64,000 nt of DNA from Phenylobacterium sp. (GTDB lineage: Bacteria; Pseudomonadota; Alphaproteobacteria; Caulobacterales; Caulobacteraceae), in assembly GCF_030681155.1 (NCBI RefSeq), contig NZ_JAUXXE010000053.1, positions 62,001 through 126,000 on the forward strand, in the 5' to 3' direction. This document shows, piece by piece, positions 1 through 8,820 of the stretch. The stretch's first letter is position 1. Each line of letters opens with the position of its first letter. The notes under the pieces were generated by a model. That model worked only from the letters and a program-made list of their open reading frames with translations. It was not told the origin of the DNA and searched no databases. The position numbers and the translations under genes were made by a program.

Positions 1-1022
1 TTCCCGACGGTCTGGCGACCCACGTCGTTGAAGGTGTCGCTGGCGCCGCGCCGAAAGGCGCGGATCACCGCGTGGTCGTCGTCATCGGCGCCAAGCTCCG
101 CGCCAACCCCGAGCACGGTGGAGAGGGCCGCCATAGCGAAGAGGTGGGACCAGTGCCTGTCCACCCTGTCCTCCAGGCCCGAGTAGCCCGCCGGATCGGC
201 GCCTGGGAGATCGTCGAGCTGGAGGGAGCGGCCATTGGGGAGGATCAGGCGCGTCCAGGCGAGCAAGACCCGCCGCTGGCCATTGGCGATCCGGCTGTCA
301 TAGCGTCCTACGACCTTTGCGCCCTGCGGGATCAGCAGGTGGCGGCCGCTCGGCGTGTCATAGACGTTCTGAGTGATCTGACCGATCACTTGCCCGGGCA
401 AGTCGGACCGGACGCCGGTGACCAGCGCCGCGGGGATCACTGCGCCCGTCTGCACGACGAACGGGGACGCCGGGGAGCGAAGGCGCTCGGGGCTGGTGCT
501 GCGATCTTCGCTCCGCTGGGGCGTCCCCGGCGGAGGCGCCTCGGCCGCCCTCGAGCTTGGCGCCATCGCCGCCACAGTCGCGTGGCGAACCTGTGCGCCG
601 GCCACAAAGAGGCCGCTGCCTCGCGCGGCGGCTTGATCGGACGTTGACCTTGGCCCGGCCGCCGGCGGGGGCGGCAGCGCCTCCGGGAGCGTCGAGACCG
701 CCCCTTCGCCGATGGGCGGCGGCGAAACGCCGGCGGCGAGCAGCGGCCGTCCAAGATCGCCGGGCAGAGGCGGCCCCAACCGCGTGCGATAGTCGACCGG
801 TAGGGCGCGAACCTTCTCAGGCGGTTGGCCACCGACATTGTAGACCGGCGCCACCTCGCGGGGGGCGCGTGAGGTCGTCAGGGCGTAGGCGAGCGCCCCG
901 ACGACGGCGATGGCCCCTGCCGCGATCATGACAATCACAGCACGGCGCGACAGTCGCATAACCGTCGGACGCCGGGCGCGAAGTCGCAGGGGTTCGGGCG
1001 CCTTGGTCTCCCGCGGGGTCAT
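1..1022 (-). CDS. trbI: TrbI/VirB10-like mating-pore protein (partial, C-terminus off window)
   Basis: This is the scaffold protein of the conjugative type IV secretion system, spanning inner membrane to outer membrane. I read it directly from an ATG at 1022 that overlaps the upstream trbG stop (ATGA). The N-terminus starts MTPRETKAPEPLRLRARR, has one membrane segment (about residues 26-46, VIVMIAAGAIAVVGALAYAL), then a stretch with LPVDYRTR that resembles the LP-x-DY linker of TrbI proteins. A proline-rich linker follows, and the C-terminal beta domain is cut by the window edge. It is the last gene seen in the trbBCDEJKLFGI order, which makes the call safe although the diagnostic C-terminal domain is only partly present. 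Confidence 0.85.
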   Translation of the reverse strand, partial: MTPRETKAPEPLRLRARRPTVMRLSRRAVIVMIAAGAIAVVGALAYALTTSRAPREVAPVYNVGGQPPEKVRALPVDYRTRLGPPLPGDLGRPLLAAGVSPPPIGEGAVSTLPEALPPPPAAGPRSTSDQAAARGSGLFVAGAQVRHATVAAMAPSSRAAEAPPPGTPQRSEDRSTSPERLRSPASPFVVQTGAVIPAALVTGVRSDLPGQVIGQITQNVYDTPSGRHLLIPQGAKVVGRYDSRIANGQRRVLLAWTRLILPNGRSLQLDDLPGADPAGYSGLEDRVDRHWSHLFAMAALSTVLGVGAELGADDDDHAVIRAFRRGASDTFNDVGRQTVG

Positions 1023-1909
1023 CGCCGCCCTCCCCCGTCTCGGACAATGCGGACGCGTTGGGGGCGACGGCTATCGCCTAGGCGGAGTTCGGCGGCCTCG
1101 AACAGCCGTTCGACGATGATCCGGCGTCCTTGCACGCGGTAGTTCACCAGTTCGTCCGACTTTCCGGGACCGATCACGAACAGCGGCGGCATCTCGCCCT
1201 GGGTCACGCTGGGCGGAAACTCGATGAAGGTCCGACGACCATCGTCGAAGACCCTCAAGGGCTTCCACGGCGCGCGCCCGGTCAGGCGATACCCGAAGAA
1301 ATACTCTGGAGCCGGCGCGGGCGGCGTAATGGCAGGCTGGCGGACCTGGACAACGGCGGCGGCGGCCTTGGCCTCGTCGGCGGGATACCGCCAGGCGACG
1401 GCGGGCATGTAAACCTTGGTCGCGGACTGGAGCTCAAGGTGGTAGGTTCGCCGATTGGTATTGATGACCAGGTTGGTTCTCAGTCCTGCCCGCAGCGGCT
1501 TCACCAGGATATGCACCTTCCGGTCCGCACCCGAGCCGCTCTCGCTATCGCCGATGATCCAACGCACGGTGTCGCCCGCCGCCACCGGCCCGGTGGGCGC
1601 CAGATCTTCTCCCGGCTGAAGCACGATGTCGGTGATCTGCCCGGGCGCTGTGTAGACCTGATAGAGCGCGCCGTCCGAGTAGAGGTAGACCTGGGCGGCG
1701 TTCACATAGCTCGTGGGGCGCGGTTCGATCCGGGCCTTCGCATTGGCGCGCGAAACGGCGCCGAGCGGCCCGGATCCTGCCGGTATATTGTTAGCCGGCG
1801 GCCGCGCAGCCGGCTCTGCGGGCATCTCCCCGCCCGCCTTCAAGGGCTCCGGCGCGGCCGACGCGGCCGCAAGAACCAGGGAGACAACCGCCGCGATGAG
1901 AGGGCCCAT
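1019..1909 (-). CDS. trbG: TrbG/VirB9-like outer-membrane channel component
   Basis: This is a periplasmic/outer-membrane subunit of the mating pore that pairs with TrbI and a TrbK/VirB7-type lipoprotein. It has an N-terminal signal peptide (MGPLIAAVVSLVLAAASAAPEP), then the VirB9/TrbG fold: residues around 45-110 include YVNAAQVYLYSDGALYQVYTAPGQITDIVLQPGE, typical of the N-terminal domain, and the C-terminal half carries a VFDDGRRTFIEFPPS segment typical of the family. GTG at 1912 and ATG at 1909 are both possible starts. ATG 1909 overlaps the trbF stop (TGATG), indicating translational coupling. About 296 residues, normal for TrbG. Confidence 0.93.
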   Translation of the reverse strand: MGPLIAAVVSLVLAAASAAPEPLKAGGEMPAEPAARPPANNIPAGSGPLGAVSRANAKARIEPRPTSYVNAAQVYLYSDGALYQVYTAPGQITDIVLQPGEDLAPTGPVAAGDTVRWIIGDSESGSGADRKVHILVKPLRAGLRTNLVINTNRRTYHLELQSATKVYMPAVAWRYPADEAKAAAAVVQVRQPAITPPAPAPEYFFGYRLTGRAPWKPLRVFDDGRRTFIEFPPSVTQGEMPPLFVIGPGKSDELVNYRVQGRRIIVERLFEAAELRLGDSRRPQRVRIVRDGGGRR

Positions 1910-2595
1910 CACGCGATCTCCTTCGACCAGTCGAGCGCATGTACAAACAGCCCGAGCGGGTTCTTGCGCAGTTGTTCGAGGCTGCGCGGAGGCTGCACGA
2001 CCAAGGTCGCGATCGCCGACCAGCGCTCCGTGCGTGCGAGCGCGCCGTCCTCGTAGGTTCGCTCACTCCAGGTGATGCGGAAGCTCGTCGGCGAGGCGCG
2101 GATCACACTGGAGACGTCGACCGCGACCTGCACTCTGCCGACCTTCGCGAACGGATCATCGGCGCGCGCATAGTCGCTGAGCGCCAAGGCCCCGCGATCG
2201 GTCGTGTAGTCATAGGCCCGCAGCCAGTTCTGGCGGACGACGACAGGGTCGGCCGGGATGGAGCGGACCTCCTCGATGAACCGGGCCAAGTGCCAGGCGA
2301 TCTGCGGGTCGGTGGGGCGATAGTCCGCCACGGCGGGCGACACGGCCTCGGCCGCGCCGTGCCGGTCGACCTCCACGACCCACGGGACGACGGCGCCGCG
2401 AGCACCTTGCCAGACGAGGGCCGCGGCCAAGCCGACTGAAAGCGCCCAGCTGGCGAAGGCCATGAGCCGCCAGTTGCGGGCCTGGACACGCGAAGAGCCA
2501 ATACGATCGTCCCAGACCTGCTGAGCCCGTTGATAGGGGGTCTCCGCGACAGGGGTTTGGCCGTAGCGACCGCTCGCGCGACGGAAATGACTCAC
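1909..2595 (-). CDS. trbF: TrbF/VirB8-like inner-membrane assembly protein
   Basis: This is a bitopic inner-membrane protein that nucleates the mating-pore complex. I chose the GTG at 2595, which overlaps the trbL stop (GTGA) and has a GGAGG seven bases upstream, giving 228 residues. The N-terminal motif TPYQRAQQVWDDRIGSSRVQARNWR is characteristic of TrbF. One membrane helix follows (about residues 45-65), then the periplasmic VirB8-like domain (VVEVDRHGAA to the end, including WLRAYDYTTDRGALALSDYA and FRITWSERTY). It lies between trbL and trbG as in other Trb operons. Confidence 0.93.
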   Translation of the reverse strand: MSHFRRASGRYGQTPVAETPYQRAQQVWDDRIGSSRVQARNWRLMAFASWALSVGLAAALVWQGARGAVVPWVVEVDRHGAAEAVSPAVADYRPTDPQIAWHLARFIEEVRSIPADPVVVRQNWLRAYDYTTDRGALALSDYARADDPFAKVGRVQVAVDVSSVIRASPTSFRITWSERTYEDGALARTERWSAIATLVVQPPRSLEQLRKNPLGLFVHALDWSKEIA

Positions 2596-3716
2596 GATCG
2601 ATCCTCCCCAAGGCTGACGGATGCGCCGCCACCGCCGTGGTCCCCGCCACGGACGGCATGGAGCGCGCTGGATGCCGCGTGGGCCGCCGCTTGACGGTGC
2701 TGGAGGCGCGTGGCCCACGCCGGCGCCTCCCCTTCGCCCTTGGGCGTCGAGCCGGACGTCCCCTGCGAACCTGACGGTCCGGCGTTCGGGGGGCCGCTGG
2801 ACCGCCGTGCGCCGAGCGCGGCGACCGATCCCAGGATCGCCCGACCACCCATGGCGCCGGCGATCGCCAGACCACTCGCGGCAAGGCCGGCGCCGACTGC
2901 GGAGCCGGCCCCGAGCTGCGGTCCGCCCGAGACCAGGCCGCCGGCGATCGACGGGCCGAAGATGCCGAGGCCAAGCAGGCAGAGCGCGGCGAGCGCCAGC
3001 GAAAGAACCTCTTCCAAGGATGGCGCGACCCCGCCGAACTCCTGGATGAACTCATCGAAGAGAGTCGAGCCGATACCGACGATCACAGCCAGGACCAGCA
3101 CCTTCACGCCGGACGCCATCACGTTGCCAAGCACGCGCTCCGCAAGGAAGGCCGTGCGCCCGAACAGGCCGAAGGGCACCAGAACGAAACCCGCCAGGGT
3201 GGTGAGTTTGAATTCGATGAGGGTCACGAAGAGTTGGACCGCCAAGACGAAGAAGGCGACGATGACCACCAGCCAGGCGAGCATCAGAACCACGATGTGC
3301 GGCAGGTTTTCGAACACCTCGGGAAAGCCGGACATCTGCTGCGCCGCCTCGAGTATGGGGTTGCCGGCGTCGATGCCGGCCTGTCCCAGGCGGCCCGGCC
3401 GCAGGAATTCGGCTGGCGACATGGCGCCCCCCGCCGCCTTCAGGCCCAGGCCGGAGAACGATTCAAAGACGATCCGCGCGAGGCCGTTGAAGTTCGAGAG
3501 CAAGAAGGCGAAGAACCCCACATAGAGGGTCTTCTTGATCAGCCGGGCGAGTACCTCTTCGCCGCTCGACCAGGTCCAGAAGAGCGCCGCGAGGGTGACG
3601 TCGATCACCACCAGGGTCGAGGCGAGATAAGCCACCTCCCCGGCCAGCAAGCCGAAGCCGGAATCGATGTAGCGGCTGAAGACATTGAGGAAGCGATCGG
3701 CGACCCCCGGGTTCAT
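2592..3716 (-). CDS. trbL: TrbL/VirB6-like polytopic membrane protein
   Basis: This is the multi-pass inner-membrane component of the conjugative pore. I chose the ATG at 3716 because it overlaps the upstream lipoprotein stop (ATGA). The reading frame stays open farther upstream, but that part is not TrbL-like. The protein starts MNPGVADRFLNVFSRYIDSGFGLL, typical of TrbL, and has several hydrophobic helices (about residues 30-75, 130-175, 180-250). The tail is Gly/Ser/Pro-rich and hydrophilic, as is common in TrbL. 374 residues, slightly short for the family but intact. Confidence 0.92.
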   Translation of the reverse strand: MNPGVADRFLNVFSRYIDSGFGLLAGEVAYLASTLVVIDVTLAALFWTWSSGEEVLARLIKKTLYVGFFAFLLSNFNGLARIVFESFSGLGLKAAGGAMSPAEFLRPGRLGQAGIDAGNPILEAAQQMSGFPEVFENLPHIVVLMLAWLVVIVAFFVLAVQLFVTLIEFKLTTLAGFVLVPFGLFGRTAFLAERVLGNVMASGVKVLVLAVIVGIGSTLFDEFIQEFGGVAPSLEEVLSLALAALCLLGLGIFGPSIAGGLVSGGPQLGAGSAVGAGLAASGLAIAGAMGGRAILGSVAALGARRSSGPPNAGPSGSQGTSGSTPKGEGEAPAWATRLQHRQAAAHAASSALHAVRGGDHGGGGASVSLGEDRS

Positions 3717-3937
3717 GGCCGCACGCTCGGCGCGCCGGTCAGGAGCCGCTGGTTGCGCTCGTCCTGGGCCAGGCGACACCGCCGATCCTCGTAGACCTTC
3801 GGGCCTAAATCCCTGCACCGGCGCAGCTCTTGGGCCAAGTCCAGCTGGGACATGTCGCGAACGCCATCGGCTGCGGGTTGGCAGCCGAGGAGACCGGCGA
3901 TGGCGAGGGCCGTGAGGACAAACCTGACGGATCTCAC
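3713..3937 (-). CDS. Small TrbK/VirB7-like lipoprotein
   Basis: A 74-residue lipoprotein: basic N-terminus, hydrophobic stretch and a lipobox ending LLGC at Cys19. It starts with GTG at 3937 overlapping the trbJ stop (GTGA) and ends overlapping trbL (ATGA). The position between trbJ and trbL is that of trbK, the entry-exclusion or VirB7-like lipoprotein. The sequence has a conserved-looking Cys pair (CRDLGPKVYEDRRC) found in TrbK-like proteins of these elements. Function is inferred mainly from position and the lipobox, so entry exclusion is likely but not shown. Confidence 0.75.
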   Translation of the reverse strand: MRSVRFVLTALAIAGLLGCQPAADGVRDMSQLDLAQELRRCRDLGPKVYEDRRCRLAQDERNQRLLTGAPSVRP

Positions 3938-4662
3938 CGGAACATCTCCACAGCCTGCGGCTGGTACCCCGCGCCTCGATCCATGAAGCGGCGGAACTGC
4001 TCCTGGGCTTGGGCGCGAGCGGCGGATCGTTCGGCCTGCTCAAGGGCGGCGGCGCGCCCCTGAGCGGCGATCAGCGCCGTGAGGTCGGTCAACTGCTGCG
4101 ACTGCAGGGCAAGCAACTGGTTGCCGGCCTGCGCGGCCTGCACCACACCGCTCGCGCCCTGGCTGGCGCTGAGCAGCGCCTCGGTTTCCGCCTGGACCGC
4201 CGGCATGCCGGAGACGACCCCGGCCTGCACCTTGAGCGCGTCGCGGAACGCCGCCGCCGAATTCGCCCAGCGCTGCCGCGCGGCGCCGACGAGGGCTACG
4301 TCCGACGCCAGCCGATCCAGGGCGTAGTCTCGCGACAACGCCTGCTCGATGGCGCGCACATCGTAGGCGATCTGCTGAGCTTCTCGCATCAAACCGCTGA
4401 TCCGAGATAGATTTTCCCGGATCGTCTGCAGTGAGGAATATGGCAGCTGAGCCAGATTGCGAGCCTGGTTCGCCAGGCTGAGCGCCTGGTTCTGCAGGCT
4501 ACGAATCTGGTTGTTGATCTGCTCCAGCGCACGGGCCGCCTGCAGGACATTGGAGGCGTAGTTGGTCGGGTCGTACACGGCCAGTTGGGCGCGCGCTGGC
4601 GCGGCGATCCAGGCACCGAGCATCGCGCATGCAATGGCGCGCCGTGTCAGGGGGACTGTCAT
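3934..4662 (-). CDS. trbJ: TrbJ/VirB5-like pilus-associated protein
   Basis: This is a periplasmic, VirB5-like component of the mating pore, probably pilus-tip or assembly related. I chose ATG 4662 (242 residues): it has GGAG upstream and overlaps the trbE stop (ATGA). The signal peptide is MTVPLTRRAIACAMLGAWIAAPARA. The mature start is VYDPTNYASNVLQAARALEQI, a hallmark of TrbJ, followed by long alpha-helical, Gln-rich heptad stretches (IRSLQNQALSLANQARNL). Length and position are normal. Confidence 0.93.
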   Translation of the reverse strand: MTVPLTRRAIACAMLGAWIAAPARAQLAVYDPTNYASNVLQAARALEQINNQIRSLQNQALSLANQARNLAQLPYSSLQTIRENLSRISGLMREAQQIAYDVRAIEQALSRDYALDRLASDVALVGAARQRWANSAAAFRDALKVQAGVVSGMPAVQAETEALLSASQGASGVVQAAQAGNQLLALQSQQLTDLTALIAAQGRAAALEQAERSAARAQAQEQFRRFMDRGAGYQPQAVEMFR

Positions 4663-7106
4663 GGGATTTGCTCCGGATGTGACGCAGAGGACGGGGTTCT
4701 CACGAGGTCGGCGGCCCAGCCTAGATTGCGGTGGGACAGCCACGCCGCCGCGAAGCCGGCCGGACCGTGACGGTCGAGGAGGTCATTGATCGCCCCCTGG
4801 TCCGCCTTGGCTGATGTGGCGCAGAACGCCAGGGCGACCTCGCCGAGATCGAGGTCGAAGAGCCGGTTGCCCCTTCGCGACTGGCAGTAGTAGTCGCGCC
4901 GTGGCGTCGCCTCGCTGAGGATCTCGATCTGTCGATCGTTCAGTCCGAACCGGGCGTAGGCCGCGGCGATCTGCGGTTCCAGCGCCCGATCGTTGGGCAG
5001 GAAGATTCGGGTCGGGCAGCTCTCGACGATCGCCGGGGCGATGGGGCTGCGCTCGATGTCCGCCAGGGACTGGGTGGCGAAAACCACGGCGGCGTTCTTC
5101 TTGCGCAAGGTCTTGAGCCACTCGCGCAGCTGGGCGCCGAAGACCACATCGTCGAGGGCGAGCCAGCCTTCATCGACCATGACCAGGGTCGGCCGGCCAT
5201 CGAGGCGCGAGGCGATCCGGTGGAAGAGGTAGCTCAAGGTGGCGGGCGCCGCGGCGCTGCCCACGAGTCCCTCGGTCTCGAACACCGCCACGGCGGCGTC
5301 GCTCAGCCCCTCCCCCTCGCCATCGAGCAGTCGCCCCCAGGGACCGGCGAGGGTGTAGGGGGCGAGCGCCTGCTTGAGCGCGGTGGACTGCAGCAAGGCC
5401 GAGAGGCCGCTGAGCGTGCGTTCACACACCGGTGCGGAAGCAAGATTGGCCAAGGCCGACCAGACGAGCGCCTTGGCCTCGGGCCCAAGCGCCACCCCTT
5501 CCCGGGCGAGCAACCCCGCCAGCCAATCGACCGCCCATGCCCGTTCGCCAGGATCGTCGACACGGGCCAGAGGCTGAAGGCTCAAGGCGCCCGTCGTGGC
5601 GCCGCCAATCGCGGCGCCCAGATCGTGGGCTTCGCCGCCCATGCCCAGGGCGGCGGCGCGGATCGAGGCCCCGAAGTCGAAGGCGACGATCTGAGCGTCA
5701 GGGTAGCGACGGAACTGCAGGGCGGTGAGCGCCAGGAAGACGCTTTTCCCCGCCCCCGTCGGGCCGATCAGCAGGGTGTGGCCGACGTCGTCGACATGGG
5801 GCGAGAAGCGAAAAGGGGTGGCCCCCTCGGTGCGCGCCAACAGGAGTGGCGGACCATCTAGGTGAGTGTTGCGCGACGGACCCGACCAGAGGGCCGAGAT
5901 CGGGATCATGTGGGCGAGGTTGAGGGTGGAGATCGGGGGCTGGCGGACATTGGCGTAGGCATGTCCGGGCAGGCTCCCCAGCCATGCCTCCACCGCGTTG
6001 ACGCTTTCGAGCGCGCAGGTGAAGTCGCGGGCCTGCAGCACCTTCTCCACCTGGCGCAGGCGCGCGTCGGCCACGGCGGGGTCATGATCCCAGACGCAGA
6101 CGCTGGCGGTGACATAGGCATGGCCGACGTGGTCGGCGCCCAGGTCCTGGAGGGCGGCGTCGGCGTCCTGCGCCTTGTTCTCGGCGTCGCTGTCCACGAG
6201 GCTCGACGCTTCGTTGGTGAGCACCTCCTTGAGGATCGCCACTACCGATTTGCGCTTGGCGAACCACTGCCGGCGAATGCGGCCAAGGACGCGGGCCGCG
6301 TCGGTCTTGTCCAGGCAGATGGCACGGGTCGACCAGCGGTAGGAGAACGCCAGTCGGTTGAGATCGTCGAGAAGGCCGGGCCAGGTGGCGGTCGGAAAGC
6401 CGCTGATGGTGAGCATGCGCAGGTGAGCTTCACCCAGCCGGGGCGCCATGCCGCCGACCAGCGGCTGGTCGGCCAGCAGCACATCAAGGTGCATGGGCGT
6501 GTCCGGAGGCGCGACGGCGTGGCGGTTTGTGGAGATCGTGGCGTGAAGATAGGTCAGGGTCTCGCGATCGGAGAGCCAGACCGCCTCGGGCATGAAGCCT
6601 TCGAGCTGCGCCAGGATGCGATCGGTGACGTCGCAGAAGTCCCGCAAGGCGCCCGCCCAGTCCGCCCCACCTTGGCTACGGCCCTCATAGAGCCAGTTCG
6701 CCACGCGCGCGGACTGCTCGGCAGGGGGAATGAAGGCGAAGGTCAAGAAATAGGCGCTCTCGAAGTGGGCGCCGTGCGCCTCGAACTGGGCGCGACGTTC
6801 CTCGTCCACCAGAGCCGAAACCGCGTCCGGGAAGCTGCTGGGCGGATAGTCGTCAGCGGGGTTTCGCTGGGCCTCCACGAACAGCGCCCAACCCGACCCG
6901 AGGCGTCGCAGCGCTGCGTTCACCCGGCTAGCGGCGGCCATGAGTTCGGCCCCCGTCGCAGAGTCCAGATCAGGACCGCGGAACCGCGCTGTGCGCTGGA
7001 AGGCGCCGTCCTTATTGAGGACGATCCCCGGCGCAATGAGGCCCGCCCAGGGCAGGAAGTCCGCAAGCATGGCCCCGCGGCGGCGGTATTCTCGAAGGTC
7101 GATCAT
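4659..7106 (-). CDS. trbE: TrbE/VirB4-like conjugation ATPase
   Basis: This is the cytoplasmic ATPase that powers pore and pilus assembly. About 815 residues, the normal family length. The N-terminal CagE/TrbE domain covers roughly residues 1-400. The Walker A motif is GPTGAGKS with Lys at about residue 454, and the Walker B region includes TLVMVDEGWLALDD. The N-terminus MIDLREYRRRGAMLADFLPW is typical of TrbE. GTG at 7109 is an alternative start; ATG 7106 overlaps the trbD stop by one base (TGATG) and is preferred. The 3' end overlaps trbJ. Confidence 0.96.
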   Translation of the reverse strand: MIDLREYRRRGAMLADFLPWAGLIAPGIVLNKDGAFQRTARFRGPDLDSATGAELMAAASRVNAALRRLGSGWALFVEAQRNPADDYPPSSFPDAVSALVDEERRAQFEAHGAHFESAYFLTFAFIPPAEQSARVANWLYEGRSQGGADWAGALRDFCDVTDRILAQLEGFMPEAVWLSDRETLTYLHATISTNRHAVAPPDTPMHLDVLLADQPLVGGMAPRLGEAHLRMLTISGFPTATWPGLLDDLNRLAFSYRWSTRAICLDKTDAARVLGRIRRQWFAKRKSVVAILKEVLTNEASSLVDSDAENKAQDADAALQDLGADHVGHAYVTASVCVWDHDPAVADARLRQVEKVLQARDFTCALESVNAVEAWLGSLPGHAYANVRQPPISTLNLAHMIPISALWSGPSRNTHLDGPPLLLARTEGATPFRFSPHVDDVGHTLLIGPTGAGKSVFLALTALQFRRYPDAQIVAFDFGASIRAAALGMGGEAHDLGAAIGGATTGALSLQPLARVDDPGERAWAVDWLAGLLAREGVALGPEAKALVWSALANLASAPVCERTLSGLSALLQSTALKQALAPYTLAGPWGRLLDGEGEGLSDAAVAVFETEGLVGSAAAPATLSYLFHRIASRLDGRPTLVMVDEGWLALDDVVFGAQLREWLKTLRKKNAAVVFATQSLADIERSPIAPAIVESCPTRIFLPNDRALEPQIAAAYARFGLNDRQIEILSEATPRRDYYCQSRRGNRLFDLDLGEVALAFCATSAKADQGAINDLLDRHGPAGFAAAWLSHRNLGWAADLVRTPSSASHPEQIP

Positions 7107-7372
7107 CACAGCCCCATGTGCGCGGGCAGGCGCAGGTGTCTGCGTCCCACCTCGACGAAGTGCGGATCACGCCGCCCTGCCCAGACCGCCAGACCATGCC
7201 CGACCACCCAGACCAGCAGACCAACCGCCCAAAGGCGCAGGCCCAGTCCAAGCGCCGCGGCCAGGGTGCCGTTGGCGATGGCGAGGGTTCGTGGCGCGCC
7301 CGCCAGCAGGATCGGCTCGATGAGCGCGCGCCGCACCGGTGCAGCGAAGCCTTGGGGGGTGTCGCTCATCAT
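7106..7372 (-). CDS. trbD: TrbD/VirB3-like membrane protein
   Basis: A small (88-residue) inner-membrane component that usually works next to TrbE. The N-terminal signature is FAAPVRRALIEPILLAGAPRTLAI, followed by one long hydrophobic hairpin (NGTLAAALGLGLRLWAVGLLVWVVGHGLAVW), the usual TrbD/VirB3 layout. Both 7372 and 7369 are ATG codons; the first overlaps the trbC stop (TGATG). Coupled on both sides in the operon. Confidence 0.92.
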   Translation of the reverse strand: MMSDTPQGFAAPVRRALIEPILLAGAPRTLAIANGTLAAALGLGLRLWAVGLLVWVVGHGLAVWAGRRDPHFVEVGRRHLRLPAHMGL

Positions 7373-7716
7373 CAGATCAGCAGCCCGCCGCCGAAGGCGA
7401 AGAAGGACAGGAAGAAGCTGGAGGCCGCGAAGGCGATCGAGAGGCCGAACACGATCTGGATCAGCCGCCGAAAGCCTCCGGAGGTGTCGCCGAAGGCCAG
7501 GGTCAGGCCAGTGACGATGATGATGATCACCGCGATGATCTTGGCCACCGGCCCTTCGATCGATTGCAGGATCTTCTCCAGAGGCGCTTCCCAGGGCATG
7601 GAAGACCCTGCGGCCCAGGCCGGGGCGGCATACAGGAGGCCCGCGGCGGTCAGGCCAGCGTGGCCAAGGCGGTCAAGCATCGTGCCGCAGAGCAGGTTGG
7701 TGCGCGTTGCAGTCAT
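7372..7716 (-). CDS. trbC: TrbC/VirB2-like pilin
   Basis: This is the major conjugative pilin precursor. ATG 7716 has a strong AGGAGA ribosome site and overlaps the trbB stop (ATGA), giving 114 residues. The layout is the pilin one: a signal region ending AAPAWA, a short amphipathic part (MPWEAPLEKILQSIEGPVAKI), a first hydrophobic helix (IIAVIIIIVTGLTLAFG), a basic loop (RRLIQIVFG) and a second hydrophobic helix to the C-terminus. The frame stays open upstream of 7716 but that part overlaps trbB and is not translated pilin. Confidence 0.94.
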   Translation of the reverse strand: MTATRTNLLCGTMLDRLGHAGLTAAGLLYAAPAWAAGSSMPWEAPLEKILQSIEGPVAKIIAVIIIIVTGLTLAFGDTSGGFRRLIQIVFGLSIAFAASSFFLSFFAFGGGLLI

Positions 7717-8681
7717 GGAAGATCTCCTGAAGGGGTGAGGAGGTATTCGCCGTGGCCATCGAGGCCGCGGACTTCGGCGAGTTCGATCAATCGGCGCGCC
7801 GCACCGCGACCGCTCAGCACGGCGATAACCTCGATGGTCTCGGCGATCAGCGCTCGGGGGGCGACGGCCACGGCTTCCTGGCACAGCTGTTCCAGCCGCC
7901 TCAGGGCGCCAAGGGCCGAGCCCGCGTGAATGGTGCCGATGCCGCCGGGGTGGCCTGTGCCCCAGGCCTTGAGAAGGTCCAGGGCTTCGGCGCCGCGCAC
8001 CTCCCCGACGGGAATCCGATCGGGGCGGAGACGCAAAGCGGACCGGACAAGGTCGGTCAGGGAGGCGACGCCGTCCTTGGTGCGCAAGGCGACCAAGTTC
8101 TCTGCGGCGCACTGCAGCTCGCGGGTGTCCTCGATCAGCACGACGCGGTCGCCGGTTCTGGCGACTTCGGCGAGCAAGGCGTTGGCGAGCGTGGTCTTTC
8201 CCGTCGATGTGCCGCCGGCGATCAGGATGTTGCGACGCTCGCGCACGGCCGCGGCGAGCTTGCCGGCGGAGGTCTGCGACATCACGCCGGCGGCGGCGTA
8301 GGCGTCTAGGGTGAACACAGCCACGGCCGGCTTGCGGATCGAGAAGGCCGGCCCGGCCACGACCGGCGGCAGGAGGCCTTCGAAGCGTTCACCGGTCTCA
8401 GGGAGCTCGGCCGAGAGCCGAGGCGTCGCAGCATGGACCTCGGCGCCCACATGGTGGGCGACGAGGCGAATGATCCGCTCGCCGTCGGCGGGGGCGAGCG
8501 CCTGTCCCGTATCGCTGAGCCCTCGGCCAAGATGGTCGAGCCAGAGCCGGCCGTCGGGATTGAGCATGATCTCGGCGACCGCGGGATCTTCGAGCCAGCC
8601 CGCGATCTGCGATCCAAGCGCGGTCCGCAGCATCTGAGTGCTGCGGAGGAAGGCCAGATTGGATTGGGGGTGCTGAACCAC
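7713..8681 (-). CDS. trbB: TrbB/VirB11-like hexameric ATPase
   Basis: This is the VirB11-type traffic ATPase of the mating pore. 322 residues from a GTG at 8681 with GGAG about nine bases upstream. The Walker A motif is [11 protein letters not shown] (Lys162); the Asp box [13 protein letters not shown] and the [13 protein letters not shown] segment are characteristic of the VirB11 family. It is the first gene of the trb run, but here it is separated from copG/traG by about 5 kb of cargo, so it probably needs its own promoter in the 8682-8820 gap. Confidence 0.95.
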   Translation of the reverse strand: MVQHPQSNLAFLRSTQMLRTALGSQIAGWLEDPAVAEIMLNPDGRLWLDHLGRGLSDTGQALAPADGERIIRLVAHHVGAEVHAATPRLSAELPETGERFEGLLPPVVAGPAFSIRKPAVAVFTLDAYAAAGVMSQTSAGKLAAAVRERRNILIAGGTSTGKTTLANALLAEVARTGDRVVLIEDTRELQCAAENLVALRTKDGVASLTDLVRSALRLRPDRIPVGEVRGAEALDLLKAWGTGHPGGIGTIHAGSALGALRRLEQLCQEAVAVAPRALIAETIEVIAVLSGRGAARRLIELAEVRGLDGHGEYLLTPSGDLP

Positions 8682-8820
8682 CGACGCCTCCGAGGCCCAC
8701 CGGAGCGGCGAGCGACGGATGAGCCTTGAGAGCTGATCGGCAGGGCTTCAATGCGCGGTTGGGCATCGTAGCGCGTTGTCGCACAATCACTTGCGACCGA
8801 CGTTTCAGCCCCTTCGGCGG

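Noticed and set aside
3717-4043. N-terminal extension of TrbL
   Set aside because: The extension overlaps the lipoprotein and trbJ genes, is Arg/Pro-rich and lacks family similarity; the coupled ATG at 3716 fits.
5862-7514. 550-codon plus-strand open frame
   Set aside because: Antisense shadow of trbE and trbD; low-complexity Gly/Arg-rich with no motif.
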